This document shows, piece after piece, positions 44,203 to 53,771 of a stretch of DNA of 64,000 nt. The DNA lies in assembly GCA_958295695.1 (NCBI GenBank), contig OY282363.1:2236225-2300224 (forward strand), written 5' to 3'. Within the stretch, counting starts at the first letter, position 1. Each line of letters begins with the position of its first letter. Under the pieces are notes generated by a model. The model had not been told where the DNA came from. It did no database searches and was given only the letters and a program-made list of their open reading frames with translations. The position numbers were made by a program, and so were the translations under genes. Source of the stretch: an uncultured Alphaproteobacteria bacterium (lineage in GTDB: Bacteria; Pseudomonadota; Alphaproteobacteria; SP197).

Positions 44203-45033
44203 TCAAGGGACCTTGCCTTCCTGCGCGGCCCAGGCGTCGGCGATCTGCCGTCCCGTGGCGAACCAGACGCCGGGAAAGGTCCGCATCCAGGCGATCGACT
44301 CGCGCAGGAGCCGGATGCGCGAGGGCCGGCCCGTGATCTGGGGGTGCATGACGAGATCGAACAGACCGCCCCAAGCGTGGATTTCCCGGAACTCCTCCCG
44401 CCAGATCTCCCCGATGTGGCTGTTGGGGAAGATCGGGCGCGGATCGCGGACGGAGAAGAGCGCGTAGACCGCATCGTCGAGGCTCCAGTGCCAGGGCAGC
44501 TCGATCAGGCCCGTGGGATGCCGGTAGGGGTTGATGTGGTCCATCATGGAGCTGTCGTAGACGAAGCCCCGTTCGGTCAGCAGCCGGACCATGTTGTCGC
44601 TGGTCTCGCCCGCGGGCGAGCGATAGCCCGCGGGCGTCACGCCGACGGTCTTCCGCAACGCCTCGAGCCCCTTGTCGAGCTCCGCCTCCTCGGCCTCGGG
44701 ATCCTCGGGGTCGATCCATTCGTGGAGATAGCTGTGGTGGCCGATCTCGTGGCCGCGCGCGACGATCTCCTCGACACGGGCGGTGTGGTTCTCGGCGGTC
44801 CAGCCGGGAACGAAGAAGGTGGCGGGCGCGCCCGCGTCCTCCAGCGTCTCCAGGATCTTCGGGACGCCCAGGTTGGCGCCGTAGCGGCCGTGGGAGAGCA
44901 CGCCGGGCCGCTTCCAGTTCGCCCGGTCGCGGCCGATCCAGAGCGTCTCGGCGTCGAAATCGAAGCTCAGCATGACCGCGCACCGCGCGCCGTCCGGCCA
45001 GGCGATCCGGGTTCCGACGATGGGTTCGGCCAT
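44203..45033 (-). CDS. Polysaccharide deacetylase (NodB-fold) family protein
   Basis: 276 residues from ATG 45033. Metal and catalytic residues fit the NodB fold: Asp in MLSFDFDAETLW, His-x3-His in GHEIGHHSYLHEW and Arg in GYRSPAGETSDNM. No signal peptide is seen, so it is cytoplasmic, more like the PuuE-type allantoinase or amide hydrolase branch than cell-wall deacetylases. Paired with the TauD-type gene downstream. Confidence 0.82.
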   Translation of the reverse strand: MAEPIVGTRIAWPDGARCAVMLSFDFDAETLWIGRDRANWKRPGVLSHGRYGANLGVPKILETLEDAGAPATFFVPGWTAENHTARVEEIVARGHEIGHHSYLHEWIDPEDPEAEEAELDKGLEALRKTVGVTPAGYRSPAGETSDNMVRLLTERGFVYDSSMMDHINPYRHPTGLIELPWHWSLDDAVYALFSVRDPRPIFPNSHIGEIWREEFREIHAWGGLFDLVMHPQITGRPSRIRLLRESIAWMRTFPGVWFATGRQIADAWAAQEGKVP

Positions 45034-45213
45034 GAGTCCTCGCTCCTCCGGGCCCGCGACCCTACCGCGATCTCGCGCGCCGGGGCCAGCGGGCGCATCC
45101 GGTCCGGGTGGCGTCCGCGAATCCCGTGGCGGAGGAGGCCGCGCGATGGACAACACGGCGGCGCGCGCCTACACGGGTCCGGCGGCGCGGACGGACATGC
45201 CGGGAGTCGACCC

Positions 45214-45984
45214 ATGACGGACCACGTTCTGACCGACCTCGACCGGGGCGTCCTGGAGATCCGCCTGAACCGGCCGGAGAAGAAGAACGCGCTGACGCCG
45301 GCGATGTACGGCGCGCTGGCCGAGGCCATCCTCGGCGCCGACGGCGACCGCCGCGCGCGCGCGATCTGGATCACCGGAAGCGGCGACGCCTTCACCAGCG
45401 GCAACGACGTCGCCTCCTTCGTCGATGCCCCGACCGAGCGCGACGGCGGTCTCGACGCCGACCGATTCCTCCTGGCGCTCGCGACCGTGAAGACTCCGAT
45501 GGTCGCGGCGGTCAACGGCATGGCCATCGGCGTGGGCGCGACCATGCTGCTCCACTGCGACCTCGTGCACGCCGCCGAAAGCGCGGCCTTCCGCTTTCCC
45601 TTCACCGACCTCGGCGTCTTCCCGGAGGCCGGCTCGACCATCCTCCTACCGCGCGTCGCGGGCCATCGGAGGGCGATGGAGATGTTCCTGCTGGCCGACC
45701 GGTTCGACGCCGCCGCGGCGCGGGAGGCCGGCATGGTGAACCGGATCTTCGCGGACGGCGAGCTCGAAGCCGGGAGCCTCGCGGTCGCCCGCCGCCTGGC
45801 CGGGAAGCCCGCCGCCGCCCTGCGCGCGACCAAGGCGTTCGCGCGCCGGAGCTACCCCGACATCGCCCAGGCCATCCGGGACGAATCGCCGGCCTTCGCG
45901 GAGATGATGCGCTCGCCGGAAGCCCAGGAAGCCTTCAACGCCTTCCTCGAGAAGCGCGAGCCGGACTTCTCGCGGTTCGATTGA
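45214..45984 (+). CDS. Enoyl-CoA hydratase/isomerase family protein
   Basis: 256 residues from ATG 45214 (MTDHVLTDLDRGVLEIRLNR). Crotonase features: the oxyanion-hole segments AFTSGNDVASF and NGMAIGVGATMLLHCDLV, and FPFTDLGVFPEAGSTILLPR carrying a Glu at the position used for catalysis. Probably acts on acyl-CoA in fatty-acid or branched-acid degradation. Its neighbours are not other beta-oxidation genes. Confidence 0.88.
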   Translation: MTDHVLTDLDRGVLEIRLNRPEKKNALTPAMYGALAEAILGADGDRRARAIWITGSGDAFTSGNDVASFVDAPTERDGGLDADRFLLALATVKTPMVAAVNGMAIGVGATMLLHCDLVHAAESAAFRFPFTDLGVFPEAGSTILLPRVAGHRRAMEMFLLADRFDAAAAREAGMVNRIFADGELEAGSLAVARRLAGKPAAALRATKAFARRSYPDIAQAIRDESPAFAEMMRSPEAQEAFNAFLEKREPDFSRFD

Positions 45985-46035
45985 CGCCCGCGCCAACGGA
46001 ACGGCTCGAACGCCCGCGAGCGCGGGGACCGGGCG

Positions 46036-46050
46036 AAGATACGACATCTT
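46036..46050 (+). promoter_or_regulatory. Possible vapBC operator
   Basis: AAGAT-ACGAC-ATCTT is a perfect 5-bp inverted repeat, directly followed by a TTGACA box (46049-46054) before vapB. A clear -10 is not visible. Confidence 0.35.
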
Positions 46051-46075
46051 GACATCAACCATATGACGCATCACG

Positions 46076-46345
46076 ATGCCGAACATGCGAACCACGCTGA
46101 CCATCGACCCGGATGTCGAGCAACTCCTCCAGCGTGAAATCCGGCGCACGGACAGAAGCCTGAAGGCCGTCGTGAACGAGGCGTTGCGCATCGGTCTGGG
46201 AATGCGGGGCAAACCGACCAGGCCGCCTCGCTTCAAGGTGGAGCCGCATGCGTTCGGTTTCAAACCGGGCGTCGATATCGACCGGCTCAATCAGCTCGTC
46301 GATGAGATGGAGGCCGATGAATCCGCCCGACGGCTCGCCCGGTGA
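46076..46345 (+). CDS. vapB: VapB-type antitoxin
   Basis: 89 residues (MPNMRTTLTIDPDVEQLLQR). The N-terminal part is a ribbon-helix-helix DNA-binding domain (RTTLTIDPDVEQLL, SLKAVVNEALRIGL); the C-terminal part (PHAFGFKPGVDIDRLNQLVD) is the usual toxin-binding tail. A second ATG at 46085 is possible. It overlaps vapC as GTGA and probably represses its own promoter. Confidence 0.88.
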   Translation: MPNMRTTLTIDPDVEQLLQREIRRTDRSLKAVVNEALRIGLGMRGKPTRPPRFKVEPHAFGFKPGVDIDRLNQLVDEMEADESARRLAR

Positions 46346-46770
46346 TCGTTCCGGATGTCAACCTGCTGCTGCTTGCGCACGATTCGCGGTCGCGCCGGCA
46401 CGAAGTGGCGCGGCGGTGGTGGGAAACGCTGATGAACGGGACCGGCGGCGTCGGCCTTCCCTGGGTGGCTGTCCTCGGATTCATTCGCATCGCGACGAAT
46501 CCGAAGATACTGGACAATCCCTTGGACGCGGCCGGAGCCTGCGCGCGCGTCCGGTCCTGGTTCGCCAGACCGCAGACGGTGTCCATCCACCCCGGAGACC
46601 GTCACGCCGACATCCTGTTCGGTCTTCTGGAGACCGTGGGTTCCGCCGGCAATCTGACGACGGACGCGCACCTCGCCGCCTTGGCGATCGAGCACCAAGC
46701 CGAGCTCCACTCGACCGACGCCGACATGGCGCGATTTCCCGGTCTGCGCTGGGCGAATCCTCTCGCCTGA
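46342..46770 (+). CDS. vapC: VapC-type PIN-domain ribonuclease toxin
   Basis: 142 residues from GTG 46342. PIN-domain acidic residues are in MIVPDVNLLLLAHD near the N terminus, NLTTDAHLAALAIEHQAEL and STDADMARFPGLRW near the C terminus. The segment LPWVAVLGFIRIATNPKIL is typical of this VapC subgroup. It cleaves RNA when freed from VapB. Confidence 0.9.
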   Translation: MIVPDVNLLLLAHDSRSRRHEVARRWWETLMNGTGGVGLPWVAVLGFIRIATNPKILDNPLDAAGACARVRSWFARPQTVSIHPGDRHADILFGLLETVGSAGNLTTDAHLAALAIEHQAELHSTDADMARFPGLRWANPLA

Positions 46771-46930
46771 CGTCACGCCGCGCTTGAAGGGCGCCCACTC
46801 GGACGAGATGACGATGAGGCGGGGCGCGGCGGTCCGGCCGCCCCGGCCGGCCCCGGAAACATGCGGCGTTCCCGGAACGGGACCGGCGGGAAATCCGGGC
46901 TAGAGTGGCGTCGATGGGGAGGGCAACGCC

Positions 46931-47626
46931 ATGATGCTGACGCCGACGGAGAGGGACCGGCTGACGATCCACACGGCCGCGGAGTTGGCGCGCAAGCGGC
47001 GGACGCGAGGACTGAAGCTGAACCATCCCGAGGCCGTGGCGCTGATCTCCGACGAACTTCTGGAGGCCGCGCGGGACGGCCGGACCCTGGCCGACTGCGT
47101 CAGCCTGGGTTCCGCGATCCTGACGACCGACGACGTGCTGCCGGGGGTGGCCGAGATGGCCGGCCTGATCTGCGTGGAGGGGCTGTTCGAGGACGGCGCG
47201 AAGACGATCGCCGTCTGGCAGCCGATCCGGCCCGGCGAGAAGGCCGTGGCGGACCGTGTCGTCGCCGGGGAGATCCTCGCCGGCGACGGCGAGATCGAGC
47301 TCAACGCCGCGGGCGCCAAGACATCCGTCACCGTGCTCAACACCGGCGACCGGCCCGTCCACGTCGCGAGCCACTACCACTTCTTCGAGGCCAACCGGGC
47401 GCTCGAGTTCGACCGCGCGGCGGCCTTCGGCTTCCGGCTCGACCTGCCCGCGGGCGCCACGGCCCGGTTCGACCCGGGGGAATCCAGGGAGGCGCGGCTC
47501 ACGGCGATCGCCGGAACGGGCGACCTCGCCGGCCTCAACCGCCTGACGGAGGGATCGGTCCACGATCCCGCGGTGAAGGCCGTCGCCCTGGAGCGGGCGC
47601 GACGGCGCGGCTTCAGGGGGGCCTGA
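46931..47626 (+). CDS. ureAB: Urease gamma-beta fused subunit
   Basis: 231 residues with GGGGAGGG upstream of the ATG. Residues about 1-100 are the gamma subunit (MMLTPTERDRLTIHTAAELA, LNHPEAVALISDELLEAARD). Residues about 105-225 are the beta subunit (VLNTGDRPVHVASHYHFFEA with the usual SHYHFFEAN, and DLPAGATARFDPG). The fusion resembles Helicobacter UreA in layout. It lies 3 bases before ureC. No ureD, ureE, ureF or ureG is in the window. Confidence 0.93.
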   Translation: MMLTPTERDRLTIHTAAELARKRRTRGLKLNHPEAVALISDELLEAARDGRTLADCVSLGSAILTTDDVLPGVAEMAGLICVEGLFEDGAKTIAVWQPIRPGEKAVADRVVAGEILAGDGEIELNAAGAKTSVTVLNTGDRPVHVASHYHFFEANRALEFDRAAAFGFRLDLPAGATARFDPGESREARLTAIAGTGDLAGLNRLTEGSVHDPAVKAVALERARRRGFRGA

Positions 47627-47629
47627 GCC

Positions 47630-49339
47630 GTGGCCACGATGACGCGGGCGCGCTACGCGGCGCTCTACGGGCCGACCGCCGGCGACCGGATCAGGCTGGG
47701 CGACACCAGCCTGCTGGCGCGGATCGAGCGCGACCTCGGGACCCACGGCGAAGAGGGCGTCACGGGTCTCGGCAAGACGCTGCGCGACGGCGCCGGCGTC
47801 GAGGGCCGCGCGCTGATCGGCGACGGCGCGCTCGAGACCGCGATCTGCAACGTCGTGATCGTGTGCCCCGCGCAGGGCGTCCTGAAGGGCGACATCGGCA
47901 TCCGGGACGGACGCATCGCGGGGATCGGCAAGGCCGGCAACCCGTCGGTCATGGCCGGGGTCTCTCCGGGCATGACGATCGGCCCGCTGACCAAGCACGT
48001 CAACGGCCAGGGCCTGATCGCGACGCCGGGCGGGATCGACGTCCACGCCCATTTCATCCAGCCCGAGGAGGTGTGGCACGCGCTGTCGGCCGGACTGACG
48101 ACCATGATCGGCGGCGGCTTTCCCGGCTGCTGGGCGGTCGACAGCGGCGGGGAATGGGCGAACGCCAAGATGCTCAGGGGCGCCGAGCTCTATCCGATGA
48201 ACTTCGGGTTCTTCAGCCGCGGCGGCGCGAACCGGCCCGAGGCGATCGCCGAGCAGATTTCCTCGGGCGTCATCGGCGTGAAGATCCACGAGGATCTGGG
48301 CGCCACGCCGGCGGCGATCGACACGTGCCTGTCGGTCGCCGACGATCTCGACTTCCAGGTCCAGTTGCACACCGACGGCATGAACGAATCCGGCTTCTTC
48401 GAATCGACCGTGGAGGCGATCGCCGGACGCACGATCCACATGTACCACACCGAGGGCGCCGGCGGCGGCCACGCGCCGGACATCATCCGCTGCAACGGCG
48501 AAGCGAACTGCCTGCCGTCCTCCACGACCCCGACCAACCCGTTCACGCTCAACGCGTTCGACGAGCACCTCGACATGATGATGCTGTGCCACACCCTGCG
48601 CGGCGACATCCCCGAGGACGTGGCCTTCGCCGAAAGCCGTCTGCGGCCGCAGACCATGGCGGCCGAGGATGTGCTTCACGACATGGGCGCGATCTCCATG
48701 GCGGGATCGGACGCCGAAGGCATGGGCCGGGTCATGGACGTGGCCGGCGCGATGTGGCGGCTGGCCTCCAAGATGAAGGACGCGAAGGGCCCCCTGCCGG
48801 ACGAGCCGTTCGACGACGCGGACAACGCCCGTATCCTGCGCTATCTCGCCAAGATCACGATCAACCCGGCGATCGCGTTCGGCGTCGCCGACCACGTGGG
48901 CAGCCTGGAGATTGGCAAGAGGGCCGACATCGTGCTGTGGCGGCCCGCCTTCTTCGGCGTCAAGGCGAGCCAGGTGCTGGTCGGCGGCGCGCAGGTGTGG
49001 AGCCCCATGGGCGATCCCGCCGCGTCGATCGGCGCCGCCGAACCCACCATGTACCGGCCGAGCTGGCCCGCCGTGGGCGGGGCGCCCGACACGCTCTCGG
49101 CGCTCTTCGTGCACCCGAGCGCACTCGACAACGATCTCGCGGGCCGGTGGAACGTCTCGAAGCCGATGATCCCCCTGTCCGGCACGCGGACGCTCTCCAA
49201 GGCGGACATGGTGCGCAACGACGCCCTGCCGGAGATCGTCGTCGATCCGCAGACCTTCGAGGTCTTCGCCGACGGCGAGCTGGCGACGACGGAACCGGTC
49301 GGGACCGTGGCCCTGAACCGGCGCTACTTCCTGCGCTGA
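47630..49339 (+). CDS. ureC: Urease alpha subunit, divergent
   Basis: 569 residues from GTG 47630. All nickel and catalytic residues are present: His139 and His141 (GGIDVHAHF), the carbamylated Lys218 (GVKIHEDLGATP), His247 (QLHTDGMNESGF), His273 (MYHTEGAGGGHAPD), Cys320-His321 in the flap (MMMLCHTLRGDIPED), Arg337 (FAESRLR) and Asp361 (AGSDAEGMGR). Yet the glycine-rich stretch that normally reads GTGPAAGTNATTCTPG is replaced by GFPGCWAVDSGGEWAN, and the usual CHH of the flap is CHT. This marks a separate urease clade, and the substrate may not be urea alone. Nickel insertion would need accessory proteins from elsewhere. Confidence 0.9.
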   Translation: MATMTRARYAALYGPTAGDRIRLGDTSLLARIERDLGTHGEEGVTGLGKTLRDGAGVEGRALIGDGALETAICNVVIVCPAQGVLKGDIGIRDGRIAGIGKAGNPSVMAGVSPGMTIGPLTKHVNGQGLIATPGGIDVHAHFIQPEEVWHALSAGLTTMIGGGFPGCWAVDSGGEWANAKMLRGAELYPMNFGFFSRGGANRPEAIAEQISSGVIGVKIHEDLGATPAAIDTCLSVADDLDFQVQLHTDGMNESGFFESTVEAIAGRTIHMYHTEGAGGGHAPDIIRCNGEANCLPSSTTPTNPFTLNAFDEHLDMMMLCHTLRGDIPEDVAFAESRLRPQTMAAEDVLHDMGAISMAGSDAEGMGRVMDVAGAMWRLASKMKDAKGPLPDEPFDDADNARILRYLAKITINPAIAFGVADHVGSLEIGKRADIVLWRPAFFGVKASQVLVGGAQVWSPMGDPAASIGAAEPTMYRPSWPAVGGAPDTLSALFVHPSALDNDLAGRWNVSKPMIPLSGTRTLSKADMVRNDALPEIVVDPQTFEVFADGELATTEPVGTVALNRRYFLR

Positions 49340-49505
49340 GCCGGGCGGCCGGTCGCGCCGCGGACCGAGATTCGCGGCGTCGGTCGTCTTTTCGACCGGT
49401 TCGATACGCCCCCGCGCGAAACAGTCGCCGCCGTGTCGGATTGCGGTGGATTCGACGCTCCGATTCCTGCATATGCGCCCGCCCCCATCCGACCGGACAA
49501 AGACC

Positions 49506-50762
49506 ATGATCGCCGCCATCCTCTCCGTCTGGGCGCTGCTCGTCGGTATCGCGTTCCTGATGGCCGGAAGCGGCCTTCAGGGCGCGCTACTGGGAGTCCG
49601 GGCCTCGGCGGAGGGCTTTTCCGTCCTCGCGACCGGCCTCGTGATGTCGAGCTACTACGGCGGCTTCCTCGTCGGGTCCCTCGCCACGCCGCGCCTGATC
49701 CGGCGGGTCGGCCACATCCGCGTCTTCGGCGCCCTGGCCTCGCTCGCCTCGGTCACCGCCCTGCTCCATGCGCTCTTCGTCGACCCCGCCGTGTGGAGCG
49801 TGCTGAGGATCGTAACCGGATTCTGCTACATCGGCCTTTTCATCGTCGCCGAGAGCTGGCTCAACGACCGCTCGACCAACGAGACCCGCGGACGGCTCCT
49901 CTCCCTCTACATGATGGCGATGACGGGCGCGATGGCGGCCGGCCCGTTGTTGTTGAACCTCGGCCCGCCGACCGGTTTCGACCTCTTCATCGCCGCGTCC
50001 GTCATGGTGTCGCTCGCCGTGGTCCCGGTGGCCCTGACGGCCTACGCCGCGCCGCGCTTCGAGGAGCAGGACCGCTTCACCATCCGCCAACTCGTCGAGG
50101 CATCGCCCCTGGGCGTCGCCGGCTGCCTCGTCAACGGGGCGACGGCGGGCGCCCTGATCTCCCTCTCGGCGGTCTACGGCAAGGCGCTCGGCCTGGACAT
50201 CGCCGAGATCTCCTATCTGAGTTCGGCGGCGATCATCGGCGGAGCGGTCCTGGTCTGGCCCGCGGGCCGTCTGAGCGACCGGTTCGACCGGAGGCTGGTG
50301 CTGACGGGCGTCGCGCTGACGGGCGGCCTCCTGGCCCTGTCGGCCGCGCTCTTCGCCATGCCGGCGGCGGCGGTCCAGATCGTGGCGGCGGCGGCGGTCG
50401 GCGGTTTCTCCATGCCGCTCTATTCGCTGTCCGTGGCCCACACGAACGACCACCTCCAGCCCCGGCAGATGGTGGCCGCGTCGAGCGGCCTGCTCCTCGC
50501 GGGCGGGCTGGGCGGAATGGCCGGACCCGTCATGGCGGGCGGCGCGATGGAGCTGCTCGGCCCGTCGGGGTTCTTCTGGTTCCCGGCGGGCGCGATGCTG
50601 CTCCTTGCGTGCTTCGCCATCTACCGGATGACGAGGCGCGCGGCGGTCCCCGGCGACCGGCAGCGCGATTTCGTCCGGATGCCGCGCACATCGGGCGTCA
50701 TGGCGCGCGCCGCGCTGCGTGACCGGATGGACCGTGACATCGCCGGCCCCGCCCGGCGTTAG
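49506..50762 (+). CDS. MFS transporter
   Basis: About 418 residues with twelve predicted helices (IAAILSVWALLVGIAFLMAG; VSLAVVPVALTAYAAPRF). FLVGSLATPRLIRRVGHIRV is the loop 2-3 motif of the YcaD-type MFS group, and AGRLSDRFDRRLVL its counterpart in the second half. I start at ATG 49506, just before the first helix; GTG 49446 and ATG 49473 are in frame but weak. Substrate unknown. Confidence 0.85.
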   Translation: MIAAILSVWALLVGIAFLMAGSGLQGALLGVRASAEGFSVLATGLVMSSYYGGFLVGSLATPRLIRRVGHIRVFGALASLASVTALLHALFVDPAVWSVLRIVTGFCYIGLFIVAESWLNDRSTNETRGRLLSLYMMAMTGAMAAGPLLLNLGPPTGFDLFIAASVMVSLAVVPVALTAYAAPRFEEQDRFTIRQLVEASPLGVAGCLVNGATAGALISLSAVYGKALGLDIAEISYLSSAAIIGGAVLVWPAGRLSDRFDRRLVLTGVALTGGLLALSAALFAMPAAAVQIVAAAAVGGFSMPLYSLSVAHTNDHLQPRQMVAASSGLLLAGGLGGMAGPVMAGGAMELLGPSGFFWFPAGAMLLLACFAIYRMTRRAAVPGDRQRDFVRMPRTSGVMARAALRDRMDRDIAGPARR

Positions 50763-51053
50763 AACGGTTCCGTCCCCTTCGGCAAGCCTGGGACCTGTGC
50801 CCGGCGTCGGCGGAGACGGTTCATGGAAGAAGGCGTCGAGGGCCTTGCGCGGGACGAGACGCGCCGGCCCGGAAGAGCGCCGCTTGCGCCCGAGCGGGTG
50901 GACGGGGTCGCGCGACCGACCCGGAGCCCGCCGCCGCGCGAGGCGACCCACCGGACGCCACGGGCGATGGCGCGGGCGGCGCATGTGGCGGGTGGCCGCT
51001 GCTGTGGGCTACACTGATATCCGCTTTCGCGTGGCAAGGAGGGTCCGTGGCGC

Positions 51054-52706
51054 GTGCGCCTGTCCTATGACCTCAAAACGCTCACCGGGGACATTGCCGG
51101 CGCGGTCGCGTCGACGGTGATCGTGCTGCCGTGGGCGCTGGCCGCCGGCGTCGCCTCCGGGTTGGGGCCGCTGGCGGGGCTTTACGGCGCCATCGCCATC
51201 GGTTTCTTCGCGGCGGTGTTCGGCGGCACACGCGCCCAGATCTCCGATACCAGCGCGCCGATGCTGGTCGCGATGACCGTGGTCCTGACGCAGTACGCCG
51301 ACGATCTGGCCCAAGCCTTCACCATCGTCATGCTGGCCGGCCTGATACAGGTCGCACTGGGCGCCCTGAGCGTCGGCCGCTTCGTTTCCCACACGCCGTA
51401 TTCCGTGATCGCCGGAATCATGGCCGGCATCGGCATCGTCCTGATGATCGGCCAGGTTTCGCCGCTGCTCGGCGCGAACGCCACGATGGGGGGAGGGTTG
51501 GTCGAGACCGTCCTCGCCTGGCCCGGCGCGTTCGCCGCCCTCGACGCGAACGCCGCCGTCGTCGGCGCGGTCACGCTTGTCGTATGCATCTGGTGGCCGC
51601 CTCGGATCGGCAGGTTCCTGCCCGCGTACCTGGTTGCCCTGGTCGTCGGCACGGCGGTGGCGTTCGTCCTGCCGGGCGACGCGCCGACGATCGGGGCGCT
51701 CCCGACCGGCTTGCCCACGCTCCAGGCGCCGACGCTGTCCCCGGACTTTCTCGCTGGCGCCGTACAACCGGCCTTGATCCTCGCGTTCATCGGTTCCGTC
51801 AGCAGCCTGCTATCGTCGCAGATACACGACTCCCTCACCCTCACCCGCCACAAACCCGGTCGGGAGCTGGTGGGCCAGGGACTCGGCAATGTCGTCGCCG
51901 GCCTGCTGGGAACGCTGCCCGGCTCGGCGTCGCTGGTAACCACCGTCGCCAATATCCGGGCCGGCGCCCGCACCCCGGTGTCCGGCGCGCTGCGTTCGAT
52001 CGTGCTGCTCGCTCTGGTTCTGGGGGGCGGAGGGATTACCGAGGCCATTCCGATCGCCGCCCTCGCCGCCATCATGATGAAGGCCGGTTGGGATATCGTC
52101 GATTGGCATTTCCTCAGCCGCATCCCGCATATCTCTCGCGATTATGTCATGGTGATACTGGTCACCCTGGCACTCGCCGTGTTCATCGACCTGGTGACGG
52201 CCGTGGCCGTGGGTCTGGTCGTCTCCGTGCTGACGCGGGCGAGCGAGGTGGGGCGGGTGGAACTCGACAACGTGGTCTCCGTGCCATTGCTGGACCGGGC
52301 GTTTTTCCTCGACGAAGAGGGCGACGCCGGCGCCGATCCGTTCTCGGCCCGCGTCGGCTTCGTGGATCTGCGCGGTTACTTCTCCATGGCGTCGGCCAAC
52401 GAACTGCTGTGGGCGGTCAGCGCGGACATCCAGGACCACGAGGTGGTCATCCTGGACTTTTCCAATACCGTCTACATGGACGACAGCGCCGCGCGGGTCA
52501 TGGAGAAGCTGGTCGACGCCGCCAAGGCGAAGGACACCGAGTGCATCGTCAAGGATCTCTCCGGCCCCGTGGAACGCGCGCTCGCCTCCTTCGACGTCTT
52601 CCGGCGCCTGCCGAAAGACCGTTTCGTCGCCGGTCGGGACGAGGCGCGGGCGCTGGCGAAGCGCCTCCTCGCGGAACGCGATCGCAAGGGCGGGTCGCGC
52701 GTTTGA
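51054..52706 (+). CDS. SulP-family anion transporter with STAS domain
   Basis: 550 residues from GTG 51054, with AAGGAGGG at 51038-51045. The membrane part (residues about 10-400) has the SulP motifs GLGPLAGLYGAIAIGFFAAV and FGGTRAQISDTSAPM. A C-terminal STAS domain follows (VGFVDLRGYFSMASANELLW, VILDFSNTVYMDDSAARVME). SulP carriers move sulfate, bicarbonate or dicarboxylates. The 291-base gap before it (50763-51053) shows only a short unsupported frame. Confidence 0.88.
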   Translation: MRLSYDLKTLTGDIAGAVASTVIVLPWALAAGVASGLGPLAGLYGAIAIGFFAAVFGGTRAQISDTSAPMLVAMTVVLTQYADDLAQAFTIVMLAGLIQVALGALSVGRFVSHTPYSVIAGIMAGIGIVLMIGQVSPLLGANATMGGGLVETVLAWPGAFAALDANAAVVGAVTLVVCIWWPPRIGRFLPAYLVALVVGTAVAFVLPGDAPTIGALPTGLPTLQAPTLSPDFLAGAVQPALILAFIGSVSSLLSSQIHDSLTLTRHKPGRELVGQGLGNVVAGLLGTLPGSASLVTTVANIRAGARTPVSGALRSIVLLALVLGGGGITEAIPIAALAAIMMKAGWDIVDWHFLSRIPHISRDYVMVILVTLALAVFIDLVTAVAVGLVVSVLTRASEVGRVELDNVVSVPLLDRAFFLDEEGDAGADPFSARVGFVDLRGYFSMASANELLWAVSADIQDHEVVILDFSNTVYMDDSAARVMEKLVDAAKAKDTECIVKDLSGPVERALASFDVFRRLPKDRFVAGRDEARALAKRLLAERDRKGGSRV

Positions 52707-52824
52707 GCCTCGGCGCCTCCCGACCGCCGAAAGCGGCGGCGTATCGGTCCGGGGCTGGGGGCCGGCCCCTTGCGCCGTGGCCGCGGTCGGCGCCTACTCC
52801 GCCCAACCCCCGAGGGAGAACGCC

Positions 52825-53640
52825 ATGAGCGACCTCGTCCGCGCCGAACGCCGGCGCAAGGTGATCGAGATCACCATCGACAACCCGCCCGCCAACGCCA
52901 TCGGCCGCCGGGTGACGAAGGAACTGTCGAGGGCCTTCGCCGCCCTGCGCGACGACCCGGACCTGCTGGTCGGCATCGTGACCGGCGCGGGCGGGAAGTT
53001 CTTCTCTCCGGGCTGGGACCTGAAGGAAGGCGCGGCCGAGTTCGACGCGGGCGAGGCGGGAGAACTGTCGGACGAGGAGCGCGACGCCCCGGTGGACGGC
53101 GGTTTCGCCGGCCTCACCGAGATGTGGGACCTCTACAAGCCCGTCATCGCCGCGATCAACGGCTACGCCGTGGGCGGCGGCTGGGAGATCGCGCTGGCGA
53201 GCGACATCCAGTACGCCGTGCCGCACGCCACCTTCTTCGTTCCCGATGTCCACATGGGCTTCATCGCGGACGCGGGCGCGATCCAGATCCTGCCCCGCCG
53301 CCTGCCCCACTCGGTCGCCATGGACATCCTGCTGACGGGCCGGCGCATGGGCGCCGAGGAGGCGCTCCGGTGGGGCCTCGTCAACGAGATCGTCGAGCCC
53401 GACAGGCTGATGGACCGCGCCCGCGAGACCGCCGACCATCTGGCCGAGGGCGGTCCCCTGGCGCTCCAGGCCACCAAGGAGGCCGTGCGCCACACGATGC
53501 ACATGTCGATCCCCGACTGCTTCCGCGCGCTGAGGGGCGGCGACCTGCCGGTCTACGCCCGCATGCTCGCCAGCGAGGACGCCAGGGAAGGTCCACGCGC
53601 CTTCGCGGAAAAACGCAAGCCCGTGTTCAAGGGACGGTAA
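52825..53640 (+). CDS. Enoyl-CoA hydratase family protein (CaiD-like)
   Basis: 271 residues from ATG 52825 after GAGGGAG. Crotonase features are KFFSPGWDLKEGAAEF, NGYAVGGGWEIALASDIQYA (oxyanion hole) and FVPDVHMGFIADAGAIQILP. The sequence is closest in pattern to carnitinyl-CoA dehydratase and related short-chain hydratases. It is not closely similar to the hydratase at 45214. Confidence 0.87.
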   Translation: MSDLVRAERRRKVIEITIDNPPANAIGRRVTKELSRAFAALRDDPDLLVGIVTGAGGKFFSPGWDLKEGAAEFDAGEAGELSDEERDAPVDGGFAGLTEMWDLYKPVIAAINGYAVGGGWEIALASDIQYAVPHATFFVPDVHMGFIADAGAIQILPRRLPHSVAMDILLTGRRMGAEEALRWGLVNEIVEPDRLMDRARETADHLAEGGPLALQATKEAVRHTMHMSIPDCFRALRGGDLPVYARMLASEDAREGPRAFAEKRKPVFKGR

Positions 53641-53771
53641 AACGCGGTTCCACCTGATTGAATCTTATTGAGGTTCACAGGAGCTTTGAACAACCCGACC
53701 TCAATCTCGCCGAACTCACCCTCGCAAAGCCGATAAGTATAGGAGCCCCCAGATCGCCGTCGGCGCGACCT

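Noticed and set aside
46049-46077. Full sigma-70 promoter for vapBC
   Set aside because: TTGACA is present but no acceptable -10 is found at 16-18 bases from it.
50823-51017. 64-codon frame between the MFS and SulP genes
   Set aside because: No ribosome site, Arg/Pro-rich composition and no recognisable domain.
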